Origin: a filamentous cyanobacterium CCP2
GTDB taxonomy: Bacteria; Cyanobacteriota; Cyanobacteriia; Elainellales; Elainellaceae
Length of the DNA: 32,738 nt
Direction of reading: 5' to 3'
Assembly (NCBI GenBank): GCA_003003615.1
Contig: PVWD01000037.1
Span: 1 to 32,738, forward strand
Shown here: positions 1 through 7,859 of the stretch, in pieces
Layout: the number at the start of each line of letters is the position of its first letter
Position numbering within the stretch: position 1 is the stretch's first letter
Translations under genes and position numbers: made by a program
The notes under the pieces: generated by a model
What the model saw: only the letters and a program-made list of their open reading frames with translations
Database searches by the model: none
Told to the model about the DNA's origin: nothing

Positions 1-54
1 CGGTTTGTGAGGCAGCCGATCCAGCCGAACTACCATTTGTCCTTCAGTTGTCAT
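1..54 (-). CDS. possible 5' end of an unidentified gene (partial)
   Basis: An ATG on the minus strand at 54-52 opens 18 codons (MTTEGQMVVRLDRLPHKP) that run off the left edge without a stop. A GGAG lies about ten bases upstream of the ATG, a workable ribosome binding site. The peptide is too short to identify. It could equally be a chance reading frame. Nothing else in the first 50 bases suggests a gene. Confidence 0.3.
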   Translation of the reverse strand, partial: MTTEGQMVVRLDRLPHKP

Positions 55-105
55 GCGTTGAATACTCCATCTTTAAGTTGAGGTGACTGTCCTTCGGTTG
101 GTTCG

Positions 106-135
106 TATTCAGTTGGCAGTGATATTCAGTTGGCA
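106..135. repeat. 13-bp direct repeat
   Basis: TATTCAGTTGGCA occurs at 106-118 and again at 123-135, a 17-bp period. Looser copies of the core (CTTCAGTTG, CTTCGGTTG, CTCGTTGGGCAG) lie just before and after. It sits upstream of the possible minus-strand gene at the left edge. Function is unknown; it could be slippage or repeated regulator sites. Confidence 0.5.
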
Positions 136-192
136 ATTCATGACTCGTTGGGCAGCTAACCAATTTTTACCATTGGCTAAAATTGCATCGTG

Positions 193-220
193 TCAAAATT
201 GACAGTTAATTCAATTTTGA
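193..220. repeat. perfect 10-bp inverted repeat in non-coding DNA
   Basis: TCAAAATTGA (193-202) and TCAATTTTGA (211-220) are exact reverse complements separated by eight bases. No T-run follows on either strand, so it is not a typical terminator. It could be an operator. The surrounding 55-495 is AT-rich, and I see no gene in it. Confidence 0.45.
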
Positions 221-472
221 TGGAAGGGATTCCAGAAAGCTCTTAAATATCTTCAGAAAAGGGCTTTGAAGCTTATCGGTAAAGCAAACCTTCAGTAAAA
301 CTACTGCTGAATAGAAGGGAAATTCTACAAAAAAACAAGATTTTCTGGCAAATACCCTGAAAATATCAAAATTCTATAAGTGATTTAGATTTCTCACAAC
401 TTACGCACTTTCCCCCTTGCATTTTACTCCTCATTCAGAATTTGAAAAAAGAGTAAACCCGCCGCCCCTGTA

Positions 473-524
473 GGCTTGAGCAGTCATCTCTGGGGGTGTT
501 GGCGCGAAGGCATTTACTCAAGCC
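473..524 (+). other. hairpin with 8-bp perfect stem, possible structured RNA
   Basis: GGCTTGAG (473-480) pairs perfectly with CTCAAGCC (517-524) across a 36-base loop. The loop holds GGGGGTGTTGGCGCGAAGG, which is much more G-rich than the flanks. I could not match it to a known riboswitch, 6S RNA or SRP RNA. It overlaps the start of the small ORF at 496, so RNA and ORF are competing explanations. Confidence 0.3.
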
Positions 525-756
525 GTGTTCTTTGAGACAGACTGTAGACAAAACTCTTGGTTACAACAAGCCTGGAGGCATCCTTAGGAAAGGTTTAAAT
601 CCTTGGGGTGAACAACGCCTCTTATTCCCTGGATCGATTGGGGAACCTCCCATTGATGCAGATGGGATTGCTTGCCGCATTGTGAGTACCTTGCCTGCCA
701 ATGAGCGATCGGTCATGCAATTGCAAAACTGGGATACACCCGATCGATTAGGATAA
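496..756 (+). CDS. small hypothetical protein, doubtful
   Basis: This GTG-initiated ORF encodes 86 residues. The second half, from about residue 40 (PWGEQRLLFPGS, then PPIDADGIACRIVSTLP), has ordinary codon use and protein-like composition. The first 35 residues look less convincing and lie inside a G-rich hairpin. The true protein, if any, may begin further in. No domain, signal peptide or membrane segment was recognised. It sits 126 bases before the BioD-like gene on the same strand. It may be a small cyanobacterial protein, a gene remnant, or chance. Confidence 0.3.
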   Translation: MLARRHLLKPCSLRQTVDKTLGYNKPGGILRKGLNPWGEQRLLFPGSIGEPPIDADGIACRIVSTLPANERSVMQLQNWDTPDRLG

Positions 757-882
757 AATTTGCAAAATCTTATGACGCATTGGTGAAGATAAATGAAACA
801 AGATCAATAGAATGAGAAAGATGCTCGACCTAAATTGAGTTGACCTTAAAAAAACTATTGGATTGAGTTCAGGAGTGAGGGC

Positions 883-1971
883 GTGCCAAAGTCCGCGAAG
901 TATTTATTAATTGGTTCATCGGAAGCCTACAGTGGTAAATCTGCCATGATCTTGGGAATGGCACATCAACTCAAGGCAAAGGGCATTGACTTAGCATATG
1001 GCAAGCCGATCGGCACTTGTCTGAGCGAATCTACAGTGGACAATCTTGATGAGGATGTCCGCTTGATTGCCCACACCCTGGACTTAGCAGACAATCGCCT
1101 GCTGCCAACGCTATTGTCCTTGGATGAAGACACGATCGCCCAACGAATTAGCGGTGCGGATCAGTCCAACTATTCCCACATCCTCCAGGAAACGTTGCAA
1201 GCTCCAGGTGGGGATCTGGTGCTATTGGAAGGCACAGGCACCCTAGAGGAAGGGCTACTGTTTGATTTATCCCTGTTGCAGATGGCGCAAACCCTGAACG
1301 CCTCGGTGGTTTTGGTGAGCCGTTATCATTCTGGGCTGGTGGTAGAAGGGTTAATGGCTGCCAAGCAAAAACTTGGAGATTATCTTATTGGTGTCCTGAT
1401 CAACGATGTGCCGATCGAACATTTAGAAAAAGTGGAAACTCAGGTGAAGCCTTTCCTGGAGCGACAGGGCATTGAAGTGTTAGGGATCTTGCCCCGCAGT
1501 GACATCCTTCGCAGCGTCAGCGTTGGCGAATTGGTACACCAGCTAGGAGCAGAGATTCTGTGCCGTCCCGATCGCCTGGATTTGATGGTAGAAAGCCTTA
1601 AAATCGGGGCAATGAATGTGAACTCGGCCCTGGAATATTTCCGCAAAGGTTACAACATGGCAGTTGTGACAGGGGGCGATCGAACTGACATTCAGTTAGC
1701 TGCCCTGGAAACTTCAACGCAATGTCTCATCTTAACCGGGCATATGCCACCCCTCCCTGCCGTTTTGAGCCGCGCTGAGGATCTAGAAATTCCCATTCTT
1801 TCAGTTGATTTAGACACCCTCACAACCGTGGAAATCATCGATCGCACCTTTGGGCAAGTCCGCGTCCACGAACCCATCAAGGTGCAAACCATCAGCCAGT
1901 TAATGGCAGCTTCATTCAACGTCGATCGGCTGTTGGCAAAGTTGGGTCTGGAGCCTGTTCCAACAGTTTAA
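883..1971 (+). CDS. BioD-like / DRTGG-domain protein (phosphotransacetylase N-terminal-like)
   Basis: This 362-residue protein matches the group annotated as BioD-like N-terminal domain of phosphotransacetylase. The N-terminal half is a dethiobiotin-synthetase-type P-loop NTPase, with the nucleotide loop GSSEAYSGKS at residues 11-20. The C-terminal half (about 225-335) is a DRTGG-type domain with GGDRTDIQ near residue 264. The phosphate acetyltransferase catalytic domain that follows in true Pta enzymes is absent, so a regulatory or nucleotide-sensing role is more likely than acetyl-phosphate synthesis. The GTG start at 883 is supported by an upstream AGGAGTGAGGG. The kinase gene downstream is convergent, so this gene is probably transcribed alone. 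Exact substrate unknown. Confidence 0.8.
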   Translation: MPKSAKYLLIGSSEAYSGKSAMILGMAHQLKAKGIDLAYGKPIGTCLSESTVDNLDEDVRLIAHTLDLADNRLLPTLLSLDEDTIAQRISGADQSNYSHILQETLQAPGGDLVLLEGTGTLEEGLLFDLSLLQMAQTLNASVVLVSRYHSGLVVEGLMAAKQKLGDYLIGVLINDVPIEHLEKVETQVKPFLERQGIEVLGILPRSDILRSVSVGELVHQLGAEILCRPDRLDLMVESLKIGAMNVNSALEYFRKGYNMAVVTGGDRTDIQLAALETSTQCLILTGHMPPLPAVLSRAEDLEIPILSVDLDTLTTVEIIDRTFGQVRVHEPIKVQTISQLMAASFNVDRLLAKLGLEPVPTV

Positions 1972-2013
1972 GTCGGTTGGGAATGCAAATTTAATAACCT
2001 GAAAGTCTTGTGG

Positions 2014-2058
2014 GGTGGGCAGCGTTTCGACTGAGCTCAAGCCGAAGTCTTGCCCGCC
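2014..2058. repeat. dispersed-repeat hairpin between convergent genes
   Basis: GGTGGGCA (2014-2021) pairs with TGCCCGCC (2051-2058), with one G-T pair. The hairpin lies between the stop of the BioD-like gene and the stop of the convergent kinase gene, so it may act as a bidirectional terminator. The same GGGGTGGGCA start occurs at 21103-21112, suggesting a dispersed family. Confidence 0.45.
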
Positions 2059-2164
2059 TATTCAGCCCAATAAGGCATTGCAGAGGTTATCTAATTCATG
2101 ATCCTTGGTTGGGTAATGAGGAATCAGATTCCGTAGGGGCGATCGGCTGTACAGATGTGAAATT

Positions 2165-3547
2165 TCACGTTTCTCCTCCCCACTCCCCCTCTTGGGGAAT
2201 CCGCACCGTAAAGGTTGTGCCAACTCCGGGCTGACTCTTGATCGAAATTTCCCCATTGTGAAGATCCAGGCAGCGTTTCACCACCGCCAACCCCAACCCG
2301 GTTCCTGCAACCCCTTTGACATTACTCCCCCGCACAAACAAGTCATACACATGGGGCTGTTCCTCTGGAAGAATGCCGACTCCCTGGTCTTTGACCTGAA
2401 AGAAAACGGCATCAGGCTCACAGAAAAGGGCAAGGTGAACCGTGCTTTCGGGCGGTGAAAATTTGATGGCGTTGGAAAGTAAGTTGCTGAGGATAGCGTA
2501 TAGCAGTTTCTCGTCCACGTAGGCACGAACGCAGTCTCCCTGCTGGCTAAAGGTGAGCGATCGGCTGGCATCACCATACAGTTGAAAATCCTCAACTAGA
2601 TTCAGGCAAAAGGTTTGAATCTCAATCCATTCGGGTTTACATTCCAGTTTTCCAGCATCGGCTCTGGCCAAGGTTAAAATGTCGCTGAGAAGTTGAGTCA
2701 TCACCTTGGCAGAGGATTGAATCCGGTAGAGGTTTTTGAGTTTGGCGGGTTCCACCTGATGCTTCAGGGTTTCATCTAAAAGCTGAGCAGACCCTAAAAT
2801 CAGGCTGAGGGGTGTCCGAAATTCATGGGACACCATCGAAAACAGTTGCAGCTTTAATTCACTCAGCTCTTTTTCCTGGGCGAGAGTGCGCTGGCGCGTT
2901 TCAGCATACTGTCGTTTGACCATTTGCCGATAGAGTTGGGCATACACGCCAAATAAAATGGCGAAGGTCAGTAAAGTTCCTAATGGCTCAATTAGCATCC
3001 TCAAGCGTAAATTGGACTGGGCTTGCTCCACCTGCGATTGTAAAATTTGCTCTTCCTGGTCTTTGAGGATCGCCGTTAGCTGCTGAATGGCTTCCTGGTT
3101 TTGCTGGCTCTGGACAATTAAAGGATCGGTGATGGAAGGAATCGTTTGTCTACCCTGGTAAGCTTCGAGCGATCCCTCCAATAACTCCACTTGTTCAATT
3201 AATAATTGTTCTAGTGCGTCTAGTCGCTGTTGCTGAATGGGTGCATCTGCAAGGGGTTGTCTTAACTGCTTCAGGATTGGATCAAGTTCACGAATGGCGA
3301 CACGATATTGCTCAAGCCTCGTTCGATCGCCCGAAAGGACATATCCCCATCGGCGTGACTCAGCATCTGCTAAAGTAACAGACAAATTCGTGAGAACATT
3401 AAGAATTTCATTGGTTTGGCTCACCTGATTTGCGCTCTCTACTAACTGCGTCGCATTCTGATAAGAGGTAACGCTGACTGCACCCATTAACAAGACTGCC
3501 AGCCCAAACCCGCCCGTTATCCATTTTCCTTCGTGTAACCATTTCAT
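2165..3547 (-). CDS. CHASE3-type sensor histidine kinase
   Basis: Membrane sensor kinase of 460 residues from the ATG at 3547. The open frame extends to a TTG at 3589, but that would overlap the divergent regulator. Order: a short N-terminus, a membrane segment (about 10-29), a roughly 150-residue periplasmic CHASE3-like helical region with the typical ESRRWGYVLSGD sequence, a second membrane segment (about 190-210), a HisKA domain with H241 in SHEFRTP, and HATPase_c with NLLSNAIKF, DQGVGI and GTGLGLAV boxes. It should autophosphorylate H241 and pass the phosphate to the regulator encoded divergently beside it. The signal is unknown; CHASE3 domains sense extracytoplasmic cues. All catalytic boxes look intact. 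Confidence 0.9.
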   Translation of the reverse strand: MKWLHEGKWITGGFGLAVLLMGAVSVTSYQNATQLVESANQVSQTNEILNVLTNLSVTLADAESRRWGYVLSGDRTRLEQYRVAIRELDPILKQLRQPLADAPIQQQRLDALEQLLIEQVELLEGSLEAYQGRQTIPSITDPLIVQSQQNQEAIQQLTAILKDQEEQILQSQVEQAQSNLRLRMLIEPLGTLLTFAILFGVYAQLYRQMVKRQYAETRQRTLAQEKELSELKLQLFSMVSHEFRTPLSLILGSAQLLDETLKHQVEPAKLKNLYRIQSSAKVMTQLLSDILTLARADAGKLECKPEWIEIQTFCLNLVEDFQLYGDASRSLTFSQQGDCVRAYVDEKLLYAILSNLLSNAIKFSPPESTVHLALFCEPDAVFFQVKDQGVGILPEEQPHVYDLFVRGSNVKGVAGTGLGLAVVKRCLDLHNGEISIKSQPGVGTTFTVRIPQEGEWGGET

Positions 3548-3556
3548 ACTGACTCT

Positions 3557-4234
3557 ATGCGTATTCTGGTTGTTGAAGACGATGTCCAAATTGCTGATAT
3601 GCTGACGGAAGCCCTAACCAACCGTCAGTACAAAGTTGATGTGGCACAGGATGGAGAGGAAGCCTGGAGTTGGGCGGAAGCCTTGGAATATGACCTGATT
3701 TTGCTTGACATTACCTTACCTAGAATGAACGGACTCCGGTTTTGCCAACAGTTACGCGATCGGCATTCTGCTGTCCCCGTTTTGATGCTAACTGCCCGCG
3801 ATACGATCGCCGACAAAATCATCGGTTTGGATGCCGGGGCTGATGATTATATGGTGAAGCCCTTCGACATTGAAGAGCTGATGGCACGCATTCGGGCCCT
3901 GCTGCGGCGCGGAGGGTCTACGGTGCGGCCAAACCTACTGTGGGGAGATTTGGCCCTCAACCCCAACACCTATGAAGTCAATTATGCCAGCCAACCTCTG
4001 ACGCTGACCCCCAAAGAATATGCCTTATTAGAGCTACTCGTCACCAACGGCCGAAGGGTACTCAGCCGACCTGGCATCATTGAACGACTGTGGGCAGCAG
4101 ATGACCCACCCACCGAAGAGGCCGTTAAATCTCACATTAAAACGCTGCGGCAAAAGCTGCGATCGGCTGGGGCCCCCGAAGACTTTATTGAAACGGTTCA
4201 TGGGCTAGGATATCGCTTACAGCAGACCCAGTAG
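3557..4234 (+). CDS. OmpR/PhoB-family response regulator
   Basis: This 225-residue regulator has an N-terminal receiver domain (about 1-115) with acidic pair D8/D9, phosphoacceptor D51 in LLLDITLP, the T of MLTAR and the K of MVKPFD. A C-terminal winged helix (about 127-222) ends in the typical ETVHGLGYRL. It is almost certainly the partner of the kinase encoded on the opposite strand. The two ATG codons are nine bases apart, and no clear Shine-Dalgarno precedes this one, so each gene's promoter must lie inside the other's coding region or the transcripts are near leaderless. A terminator-like hairpin follows at 4400. Targets are unknown. Confidence 0.93.
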   Translation: MRILVVEDDVQIADMLTEALTNRQYKVDVAQDGEEAWSWAEALEYDLILLDITLPRMNGLRFCQQLRDRHSAVPVLMLTARDTIADKIIGLDAGADDYMVKPFDIEELMARIRALLRRGGSTVRPNLLWGDLALNPNTYEVNYASQPLTLTPKEYALLELLVTNGRRVLSRPGIIERLWAADDPPTEEAVKSHIKTLRQKLRSAGAPEDFIETVHGLGYRLQQTQ

Positions 4235-4399
4235 TGAGGTAAAAAGCGAAACATCCGCCAAAACCAAGCCTTGTTTCCGATTTCCCTCTAAATCTCCCGA
4301 AACCCCCCCGAAATTCTCCCCACTTTTTAAGACTGACACGGTACGCTTAAACGTAGCGATTTCATAAATGCTCTAGAGTACCCCTTCATGCACTGTACG

Positions 4400-4433
4400 C
4401 CCTAACCTCGGAAGATGAGTTGGGGTTTTTTTT
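4400..4433 (+). terminator. rho-independent terminator after the response regulator
   Basis: CCCTAACCTC pairs with GAGTTGGGG, with one bulged C and one G-T pair, around a short loop, followed by eight T. It is about 165 bases after the regulator's stop. The rest of 4235-4759 shows C-rich runs but no gene, RNA gene or clear promoter that I can support. Confidence 0.6.
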
Positions 4434-4759
4434 GGGACTTCTTCCCCCCCAAATCCTCCCGTTCTTGCCCAGGTTTTCCCACTTTGAATCAGTAACCTTA
4501 ACGAACTGGGTATTCAGTGGATGTGGCAAGCGAAAGGATGGCTATTCAAAGCTCTATATTTCGGGCTGATAGAGGTTGTTCTTTCCACTTGTCTTAACGG
4601 TTCTATAAATGCATTCACGAAACCTGTTGTCCCTTAAAATGGCAAGTAACTGAATGCCTGAAGTGCTGAGAACCGACAAATTTACCGGATTTGTCACAAA
4701 AATAGCTTGTCATTGGGATTTTCAGTTTGTTGCGTCAGGCGGAAGCCCTATCAATCTTT

Positions 4760-7438
4760 ATGCTAACCATTGGTGATCCTATCCCCTGGTTTACGCTGCC
4801 TTCAACCTCAAACCCGACCTACCACTTCGATACGCTGGGTGGCTATCGGACGGTTCTGTTTTTCTTTGGCAGCTCCAAAATCCCGAAAGTTGCTGATATT
4901 CTCAAAGACTTTTTGCAACGCCAAGACCAGTTTGAACGGCTGAATGTGCCTTTTTTTGGGGTCAGCATTGACCCGGAAGATGCAGAACTGAAAGCGGCGA
5001 TCGGCACTCCTACCTTTTTTAAGTTTTTGTGGGACTTTGAGCGGCAAGTCAGCCAGTCTTACGGAGTGTGTCAGGTTGACGGAGAGAATGCCTTCTACGC
5101 ACCAACCGTTTTCATTATTGATGAAAGTTTGCGGGTTTTGCATATTCTTCCGATAGAGAATGCAGAGTCATTTGCAGCCAAGGTGATGAACCTCCTGGAG
5201 GCCCTGCCAGCGCAAGAGCCTCACGTCATGGCATCGCGCCAAGCCCCAGTGCTGATGATTCCAAAAGTATTTGAGCCAGAATTTTGCCAGCAGTTGATTC
5301 GTCTTTATGAAACGAAAGGTGGTGAAGAGTCTGGGTTTATGCGCGAGGTGGATGGCAAAACCGTTGCTGTGATGGACTATGGCTTCAAGAAGCGGCGGGA
5401 TGTGCTGGTGGAAGATCCAACATTGCTAGAGGCAATCAACACATTTGTCCTCCGGCGGATTAAACCAGAAATTGAAAAGGCTTTTCAGTTTGAAATTACC
5501 CGCTTTGAACGGCATCTGATCGCCTGCTACGAGTCCCATAATCAGGGTTTTTTCAACCGTCACCGCGACAACACCACCAAGGGCACAGCCCACCGTCGCT
5601 TTGCCATGACCCTAAACCTCAATACGGGAGAATATGAGGGCGGCTGTTTGTGGTTTCCGGAGTATGGTCGGCAGTTGTATCGCCCCGGCGTAGGGGAAGC
5701 CGTTATTTTTTCTTGCTCCATGCTGCATGAAGTGACACCCGTTGTGGAAGGACGGCGGTACGCGCTGCTTTCCTTCTTTTATGGCGATGAGGATGCCCAA
5801 ATTCGAGAGCAAAACCGCAAATATCTGGCAGCAAAACAGGCTTCGGCGCGTCAAGTGGAGCCATCTACCGAGGAGGCTGAAGCGGTGCAGCGAAGGGATA
5901 CGTCATTAGGGACAACTGCTGTTGCGGTGGAAGAGGATAGTGCAGTGGAAGCGGAGCAACCCCAGGAAGCTATTCCCTCTCTAGTCGAGGAAACAGAGGT
6001 CGGAGAAGCCTCACAGGATACGCTGGACGCGATCGATGCAGACCAGGCAGATGCAGAAAAGCTTGAGGATGAACCAGCAGATGGGGACAAGATGAGTTCT
6101 GGTGAGCCTGATGAGCCTGAGTTGAAAAAATCTGCGGGCGATCGAGCGTCCGAAGGCAAGCGGGCTGGGCTGGGCTTTCAACCTAAATCAAAAACCAAGC
6201 AGGGGAAACGGGTCAAAAATCCTACCAAAATCCTGTTTTTGCATCCCAACTTTCCAGCCCAGTTTCGCCACATGGCAACCACCTTAGCGAACGATCCCAA
6301 TTATCAAATTGTCTATGGAACCACCCGCCAGGAAGGGGAAATTCCCGGTGTGAAAAAGGTGCTGTATGCCCCAAACCGAGAGGCTCACCCCGAAACCCAT
6401 CACTATGTTCGATCGCTGGAAAGTGCTGTGCTTCAGGGGCAAGCAGTGTACCGACTGATTCAGCAGCTTAAGGATGAAGGATTTGTGCCCAATGTGGTGT
6501 ATGGGCATTCGGGCTGGGGGCCAACGCTCTTTATCAAAGATGCTTTACCCAAAGCCAAGCTGCTCTGCTATTTTGAGTGGTTTTACCATGCTCACGGATC
6601 AGATAGCGATTTTGACCCCGCCAACCCCCTGACTGCCGACGATGAAGCCCGAATTCGGATTAAAAACTCGCCGATTTTGCTTGACCTTTACAGTTGTGAT
6701 CAGGGGCTGACCCCCACGCGCTGGCAACAGCAGCAATTTCCTTCAGAATTTCGATCGAAGCTTAAAGTGCTCCATGACGGAGTAGACACCGACTTTTTCC
6801 AGCCTAACCCCGGAGCCAAACTCGTTTTACCCGCTCTGGGAATTGATTTGTCTGAAGTGGATGAACTGGTGACGTATGTGGCGCGGGGCATGGAACCCTA
6901 CCGAGGGTTTCCCCAATTTATGCAGGCGGTGTCCCTGCTGCAAAAGCGTCGCCCTAACTGCCATGTGGTGATTGTTGGCGAAAACCGAGTTGCCTATGGA
7001 CGCGAACTGCCCGATGGCAAAACCTACAAGCAGGTCATGTTAGAACAGTTGCCCCTTGACCTGTCTCGGCTGCACTTCACAGGCTATTTAGCCTACACGG
7101 ACTATTTGAAGGTGTTGCAGGCTTCCTCTGTTCATGTTTACCTGACCTATCCCTTTGTGTTGTCCTGGTCAATGCTGGAGGCTATGTCTACAGGGTGCCT
7201 AGTCCTGGGTTCAAACACTGCGCCTGTCCTGGAAATGATTCAAGACGGTGAAAACGGCTTGCTCGTAGATTTCTTCAAGCCCGATCGCATTGTGGAGCGC
7301 ATGATTGAAATCCTGGATCACCCCGATCGGATGGCATCCCTACGACAAAAGGCGCGAGAAACCATCCTAGATTCCTATCGCCTAAGCAATCTGTTACCCC
7401 AACATTTAGAGTGGGTAAAAGAGTGGAGCCAGGCATAG
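4760..7438 (+). CDS. three-domain fusion: peroxiredoxin-like, 2OG-Fe(II) hydroxylase, GT4 glycosyltransferase
   Basis: An 892-residue protein from the ATG at 4760, chosen over an upstream TTG because MLTIGDPIPWF is a typical redoxin start. Residues about 1-150 are AhpC/TSA-like, but where the peroxidatic cysteine should be the sequence reads FFFGSSKIPKVADIL, with no cysteine, so peroxidase activity is unlikely. Residues about 160-355 are a prolyl-4-hydroxylase-like dioxygenase: iron ligands H268, D270 and H323, and a 2-oxoglutarate-binding arginine near 332-333. A low-complexity acidic linker (about 360-485) follows. Residues about 490-890 are a GT4-type glycosyltransferase with LHPNFPAQFRH, ARGMEPYRGF and SMLEAMSTG, and a second Glu in VLEMI. 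No signal peptide, so cytosolic. Hydroxylation followed by glycosylation of a target is an inference. Confidence 0.85.
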   Translation: MLTIGDPIPWFTLPSTSNPTYHFDTLGGYRTVLFFFGSSKIPKVADILKDFLQRQDQFERLNVPFFGVSIDPEDAELKAAIGTPTFFKFLWDFERQVSQSYGVCQVDGENAFYAPTVFIIDESLRVLHILPIENAESFAAKVMNLLEALPAQEPHVMASRQAPVLMIPKVFEPEFCQQLIRLYETKGGEESGFMREVDGKTVAVMDYGFKKRRDVLVEDPTLLEAINTFVLRRIKPEIEKAFQFEITRFERHLIACYESHNQGFFNRHRDNTTKGTAHRRFAMTLNLNTGEYEGGCLWFPEYGRQLYRPGVGEAVIFSCSMLHEVTPVVEGRRYALLSFFYGDEDAQIREQNRKYLAAKQASARQVEPSTEEAEAVQRRDTSLGTTAVAVEEDSAVEAEQPQEAIPSLVEETEVGEASQDTLDAIDADQADAEKLEDEPADGDKMSSGEPDEPELKKSAGDRASEGKRAGLGFQPKSKTKQGKRVKNPTKILFLHPNFPAQFRHMATTLANDPNYQIVYGTTRQEGEIPGVKKVLYAPNREAHPETHHYVRSLESAVLQGQAVYRLIQQLKDEGFVPNVVYGHSGWGPTLFIKDALPKAKLLCYFEWFYHAHGSDSDFDPANPLTADDEARIRIKNSPILLDLYSCDQGLTPTRWQQQQFPSEFRSKLKVLHDGVDTDFFQPNPGAKLVLPALGIDLSEVDELVTYVARGMEPYRGFPQFMQAVSLLQKRRPNCHVVIVGENRVAYGRELPDGKTYKQVMLEQLPLDLSRLHFTGYLAYTDYLKVLQASSVHVYLTYPFVLSWSMLEAMSTGCLVLGSNTAPVLEMIQDGENGLLVDFFKPDRIVERMIEILDHPDRMASLRQKARETILDSYRLSNLLPQHLEWVKEWSQA

Positions 7439-7472
7439 CATCAGGGGGGAGAAGACCGTTGCAAAGCTGCCC

Positions 7473-7856
7473 TTAGAGGTTAGTGCTGAGGCCGATCACG
7501 CTTCCTGCAATCACTTGCCAGCCCTTTTCAAATTGCTTCCACACTCTGAGATAGCGGAATTTGCCATCAAGTTCCTGCCCCAAATAATTTCCTTTGATTT
7601 CTACCGTAACGGCAACAACAACAGTGTCTCCGATCGCACTGAGTATTTGATCACTCGATTCAACCGTATGCAGGTGGATGTTCCCCGAACGGTAGTTGTT
7701 CAGATCAACTGCTTTAGTTACCGTTTCGCCAGTTGGACTGTTACATAGGAGATCGTCATGAAGCAACTCGTCTAGAAGCTCCACGTTGCTGGTTTTCATT
7801 GCCTCCAGAAGATTTTTCTCACTGGCGATAATTTGGGCTTTGCAGGCAGCATCCAT
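7473..7856 (-). CDS. DUF4440 / NTF2-like (SnoaL-type) protein
   Basis: A 127-residue protein with the cone-shaped NTF2-like fold pattern: an N-terminal helix (EKNLLEAMKTSNVELLDELLHDDL), then NSPTGE, and a late GKFRYLRVWKQFEKGWQVIAGS strand pair typical of DUF4440. Members bind or convert small hydrophobic molecules, or have no known activity; no substrate can be named here. The gene begins three bases after the stop of the upstream M16 peptidase gene, so the two are very likely cotranscribed and translationally coupled. It is convergent with the fusion gene, with only 34 bases between the stops and no clear terminator. Confidence 0.8.
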   Translation of the reverse strand: MDAACKAQIIASEKNLLEAMKTSNVELLDELLHDDLLCNSPTGETVTKAVDLNNYRSGNIHLHTVESSDQILSAIGDTVVVAVTVEIKGNYLGQELDGKFRYLRVWKQFEKGWQVIAGSVIGLSTNL

Positions 7857-7859
7857 AGG

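Noticed and set aside
473-524. Hairpin as a glnA-type (glutamine) or cobalamin riboswitch
   Set aside because: The conserved core sequences of those classes are absent, and it is about 360 bases from the nearest solid gene.
2062-2256. Small ORFs on both strands at the end of the kinase gene
   Set aside because: They overlap the well-supported kinase C-terminus in other frames and lack ribosome sites.
5851-6159. Long Ser-rich minus-strand frame across the fusion protein's linker
   Set aside because: It is the antisense shadow of the low-complexity acidic linker.
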